From Schoenoplectus triqueter (taxonomy: Eukaryota > Streptophyta > Magnoliopsida > Poales > Cyperaceae): a stretch of 64,000 nucleotides of DNA. The notes under the pieces were generated by a model. That model saw only the letters and a list, made by a program, of their open reading frames with translations. It searched no databases and was not told the origin of the DNA. This document shows positions 60,034 to 64,000 of this stretch, in pieces. Position numbers and translations under genes: made by a program. The stretch covers positions 1 to 64,000 of the forward strand of contig CAXKVV010002168.1 in assembly GCA_964058805.1 (NCBI GenBank), in the 5' to 3' direction. Numbering within the stretch: position 1 is the first letter of the stretch; each line of letters starts with the position of its first letter.

Positions 60034-60882
60034 GATCCTGTGCGACCCTTTTTCGCGCCTCTCCTCACTCAGGAAAAGAATCGAGTGAGAACGGCGGAAG
60101 AAGGACACGGTACCACCTTCAGATGTATATTTATGTATTTATTTTTAGGATTATACATCCAAGGGCTTTTTTTTAGTGATTGTGGGAACTTTATTGTTCC
60201 AGTGAGCGCAGGCCCTCACTGTTAATTACCCTGGGCTATGAACCCTAGGAACCTTCGATGCTAAGAAAAAAGAATTAGAATATAAATAAAATTAATTAAA
60301 TAGGTCATTTTGAGTAACGAGAACTAATCAACAACGATTATCCTTGGTTTTGTTGTTTTAATGAACCTGTGTGGTAGCTCAAACCATAATACGAGACTGG
60401 TGAATCTGGGTGTTCTTATACCTTATAGATTCAATTATCAGAAGATGGTGAATTTGGTCCACTTAATTATCTTACTGATCTTCTAAATCATGAAACCCTA
60501 TGAGTTTATAATTTAGGATGTTTTAACCTGAGCGTTTTGGGCTTTGTTAGGTTTGATTTATTGGGAACATGTGAGATTTGGGTCACTTGACTGTCTTACC
60601 AATCTTTCAAATTATGAAACTATGCTAGCTCATAATCCAGGCAATGTAAACCTGAGCGTTTTGGGCTTTATTAGGTTTAATTATCAGAAAAATGGGTGAG
60701 ATTTGGATCACTTAGTCATTTAATTGATCTTCTAAATTATAAAGTTTGAAGCGCTATGCCAACCTACAACCTAGGTATTTAAAATCTAAGCATTTTGGGC
60801 TTTATTAGATTTTCTTATCAGGAAGCCGGTGAGATTTGGGTCACTTAATGATTTTTTACTGATCTTCCAAATTATGAGATTT

Positions 60883-60895
60883 TACTGATCTTCCA
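60883..60895. other. Deletion junction with 13-bp templated filler in the 5' LTR
   Basis: Between sequence matching left-LTR position 41094 and sequence matching 43451 there are 13 extra bases, TACTGATCTTCCA. Together with the two preceding T bases they repeat the 15-mer at 60855-60869, only 26 bp upstream. A large deletion sealed by a short copy of nearby sequence is the usual trace of end joining with template switching after a double-strand break. Confidence 0.85.
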
Positions 60896-61399
60896 GTTAG
60901 ACTCTATTATTTATGGAAAATAAGAATATAAAATAAAATTTATATGTCAAATTTATAGATTGCTACAGTTTATTGGATCATTTTACTGCTGCCAGTAAAA
61001 GAGAAAAATCAGAGGGTATTTTTGGGATTTTAGAAAATCTGTTTAAAAGGAGATTTAAACAAGCTTAAGGGATTATAAAGAAGAATATTTATAACAAATT
61101 TTATGTAGGTAATCTTCTCATTTAAGACAATAATAAACAAATTTCAAAATAGTTTCTCGGAAAAATAAGAACAATAATGGGTCTTGAATTGTTACTATAG
61201 TAAATGTTTATATGATTCTTATTATGAAATATTACTAAAACTGTAATGCTACCTTATTTATACTAAATATGAGTTTTAAGGATTAACCTTTTTGCAAAAG
61301 AGTTTAATTTTCAGAAAAATCATCAGAACATGCTAGTATCTTTCATATTTTGTGTAAGGTTTATTAAATGCTTAAAACATTAGTTTCTCCAGATGGCAA

Positions 61400-61478
61400 G
61401 CACTCGCGGCTGTATATAACCGGCACAAGCCTTACAACTTTTCAAGATTAGGCACTCACGGTTGTATATAACCGGCAC
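61400..61478. repeat. Pair of 27-bp repeats with an inverted-repeat core in the 5' LTR
   Basis: These are the same two copies as at 43955-44033 in the other LTR, here at 61400-61426 and 61452-61478, with the same internal differences. Confidence 0.7.
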
Positions 61479-62280
61479 CAAAATCAAGAAAAGCTCTTAT
61501 TGTTAAAAAAAACTTAAAGTTGCTACTGTAGTTGATTTTTATTTTATAGTTTCAAACATAGAGTTTCATATAACCAGGAATAATCTGAGAATACGAAAAG
61601 AATCTAAACTAAATGAAAATAAATGGAAAAGGTCCAGAAACAAAAGACCATGAAAAAAAAACAAAAAAAAATGTTTTTAACTTTGAGGTGTATGTCTTTA
61701 TGTAGAAGAGTTGAAAGTCAAGTTATATAGTTCTAAACTAGTTTTCTCTTACTTTAAAATAGGAGAACTTAATAATATTAGGGAGCGATCTCATCCAGAC
61801 CTACATATAATCATTTTTTTTAACTCCTCAGAGTTGATTTTTTATTTTATACTGGACTCACAGATCTGTTTATATTTATATGTATTCAAGCTTCTATCTA
61901 ACATCCAACAGAGCTTATGGTGTAGATTGAGGCTGAATCAAAAGGAGAAAACGAAAAGGGAAGAAACAAGATGCAAATAAGAAACAGCAAATAAAAAGAA
62001 AAGAGAGAAAAAAAACAAACGTAACAGTACTTGCAAAACTCTATTTCATTGCACAGATTCATATTTACAACTATAACATCAAAACAGAATATGATCCACA
62101 AGATCTACCTATGCTATTATCTCTATCTAGAGGTTCTGAAACTGAATATGCGTAGAGTTTGCTGGTTTCAGAAAGGAAGAAAATTTTTGAGCAGAGTATA
62201 GGCTTGTTAGAGATATGAGATGGAGAGAGAGGGGGCTGGGTTGTGTATCTTGTCGCCAGGGAAGCTGCTATCTTGGATGC

Positions 62281-62290
62281 CTTTAAATAG
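62281..62290 (-). promoter_or_regulatory. TATA-like box of the LTR promoter (5' LTR copy)
   Basis: On the minus strand this reads CTATTTAAAG, with the same CT-rich surroundings as the 3' LTR copy; the CCACATGTGG palindrome is at 62406-62415. If it is the promoter, transcription would start around 62250 and leave roughly 2.2 kb of R and U5 before the primer binding site. The 2356-bp deletion would then lie downstream of the start, not in the promoter. Confidence 0.55.
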
Positions 62291-64000
62291 AGAGGAGAGG
62301 CGGTTCATACGAGGTGTGATGTGTCGAAGGTATAACATTCCCTTAAAACTACTCCAACGACGCTCCATTTGATTCCTTCTGTTAGAACATTGCCCAATGA
62401 TTGAGCCACATGTGGACAGTCGGTTGCAGAACAGTCCAAAGTTCTGAGAGTGTTATTTGCATCGCAAGTTTAGCTAGTGAAGGCATATATACATGGCAAT
62501 CGCATCATTAGTCCTTATGAGCTGGCATTTTTTTTTGGAATTATCTGAAAATTAATCTTATCACACACCAGGTATTCTCTGATAATCTGAGCCGTCGATT
62601 TGGTGTTTAAGAGCTGAGCTTCTTTTACTAGAAACTAATACACTAGTGTCGTGGGACCCACACGAAGCTCTCTGAGCTATCAACTTGATCTTCTATGCAT
62701 CGGGATGTTCTATTCACCTCTTAGCTGAGCTAATTTCTTCTTTGATGTGAATATTACACAGTGGGTTATTTTGAAAAACCGATTGCTTCTTTGATCTCTC
62801 CTTGGTAAGATCTTTAGAAAGGTGTAAGGGTCTGATTCAATTCGAAACATTTCTCTCATCACCATTTTTGTTTTTCTTATCAGAGGAGGAATCGGGGAGA
62901 AAAAGAAAACCAGAGAAGGGTTGCTTGAGTTTAAATTGACCTCTTATTTGCTTAGACATGGTGCACATGAACCGTTCTCTTCATTATTTTTGGTTCACAA
63001 GGAATAAGTCTACACCTCCTTCCTTCCTTTATTTTTTTTTCTCTGAAATAGATTAGGAACATCACATTTAATGTAGATCATGAGGCATTTTTATGCTGAT
63101 TGTGGGCCTGCAAGCAACTCAATCCACGAATTAAATTATTTCTCCCCTTGATTAAATTTGAATTTTATCATTATTTTAAACTTTTGAATTTATTTTGAAA
63201 GCTCCCCGGCTCCAAAATTCATCATAATTGACACAATTTTTTTATAAATCATGCCAAACATTATGGTAATTTTTTTATTTTTGCCCTTTGATTAATCATC
63301 AATTAATTATTTTGGGGCCATAATTAATTGATTTAATTTGATTAATTGATTTTTCCTGACTTTTATAACTCCAAAAACATCAAATGATATATCAAAATTC
63401 TCATAATTTCATGGAGAACCCAATTCTTTCATAAAATTTGAGTTTTGAAAATTTTGACTTTGATGAGGTTTTCGATTTGAATCTCCCAAGCTTTGGCAAT
63501 GAATATTTTTTCTGAGAATTTCTAATTTCTTTAAATTTTATCCCCAACCCTTGGGTCTTTGGGCTTGATCTAAGCTTTTTGGGCCTCTATTATGCTTAAT
63601 GGGTCTACTTGGGCTTTTTCGGAATACTAGGCCTCTCAGGCCTGACCCAAGTTTTAAATATTTTTTTAAATTATTCCCCGAATATTTTCAGGGGTAAACA
63701 AAGAGCCACCCACCAAAGCGGGTCATGAACACTTTGAGAATTGATGGGCCTGCTTTGGTGCATTCTAAGTTAACACTTATTCTTCTTATGAATGGTCTTC
63801 TATCCAGATGCCTTCATCTGAAGAGGTTTCAACTTTACTTCTTCAACACAAATTTTCTAATTTTCTTTGCTCCAACAAGGTTATCTTTGACAAAAGATAC
63901 ATGGCTCGGGACACTTTGAGTCTGAAGCGCTATGCCAACTCACGTCAAGGCCTGCAATTATCGGAAGACAGGCTAAGCTTTGTATGTCTGATCCGACCTT

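Larger units (their letters stand above)
40251..64000 (-). mobile_element. Tat-type (Ogre-like) Ty3/gypsy LTR retrotransposon, 5' LTR cut by the window end
   Basis: Two direct repeats (40251-47373 and 60039 onward) flank an internal region. On the minus strand this region reads primer binding site, ORF1, gag-protease, a large insert, reverse transcriptase, RNase H, archaeal-type RNase H, integrase and polypurine tract. The order protease-RT-RNase H-integrase is that of Ty3/gypsy elements, and the second RNase H is the known hallmark of plant Tat elements. The outer LTR bases are TG and CA. The full element would be about 24.6 kb if the 5' LTR ends near 64816, a position projected from the left LTR. 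Three in-frame stops make this copy probably defective on its own, although near-identical LTRs show recent movement. Confidence 0.93.
60039..64000 (-). repeat. 5' LTR, cut by the window end and internally deleted
   Basis: It begins with the same TGTGCGACCC as the left LTR and matches it base for base with few changes: 60039-60882 equals 40251-41094, and 60896-64000 equals 43451-46558. The counterpart of 41095-43450 (2356 bp) is missing. By eye the shared 3.95 kb shows five substitutions (left positions 40762, 40822, 44096, 44316 and 45914) and a few length changes in A or T runs. The end should lie about 816 bp beyond the window. As the 5' LTR it would supply the promoter of the element. Confidence 0.93.

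Overview
The window looks like repeat-rich heterochromatin of a flowering plant. No host gene is visible. The evidence is a GC-rich satellite array and a Ty3/gypsy LTR retrotransposon of the plant Tat (Ogre-like) type, which carries two RNase H domains in tandem. The species cannot be named from this sequence.

Layout. Positions 1-40250 are one uninterrupted tandem array of a 58-bp monomer that runs off the left edge. Shorter 31-bp units, made by loss of 27 bp, are scattered through it. Larger blocks of the array are duplicated, with unit lengths of about 1164, 3343/3400, 3714/3741, 2009, 4665 and 4376 bp. The duplications to the right of about 18 kb are nearly perfect. The last kilobase before 40250 is more diverged, as expected at an array edge. 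Positions 40251-64000 are a Tat-type retrotransposon on the minus strand: a 3' LTR at 40251-47373 (about 7.1 kb), an internal region at 47374-60038, and a 5' LTR from 60039 that is cut by the window end. The 5' LTR carries a 2356-bp internal deletion sealed by a 13-bp filler copied from a few bases upstream. Elsewhere the two LTRs differ by only about five substitutions in some 3.95 kb, so the insertion is young.

Reading on the minus strand, the element contains a primer binding site, a short leader with a splice-acceptor-like site, and a proline-rich ORF1. ORF1 is in frame with gag-protease and separated from it by one TGA. The gag-pro frame ends at a canonical -1 slippery heptamer (A AAA AAC) directly before its stop. 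The -1 frame then runs through about 1300 codons of unusual sequence before reverse transcriptase, RNase H, a second archaeal-type RNase H and integrase. That frame is broken only by one TAA and one TAG.

The most interesting feature is the 1300-codon insert between protease and reverse transcriptase. It holds three further copies of the Gag zinc-knuckle module (CX2HX4HX4C with conserved flanks). These are interleaved with acidic repeats and with motifs resembling SUMO-interacting motifs. I know of no description of such an expansion in Tat elements, but I could not search for one.
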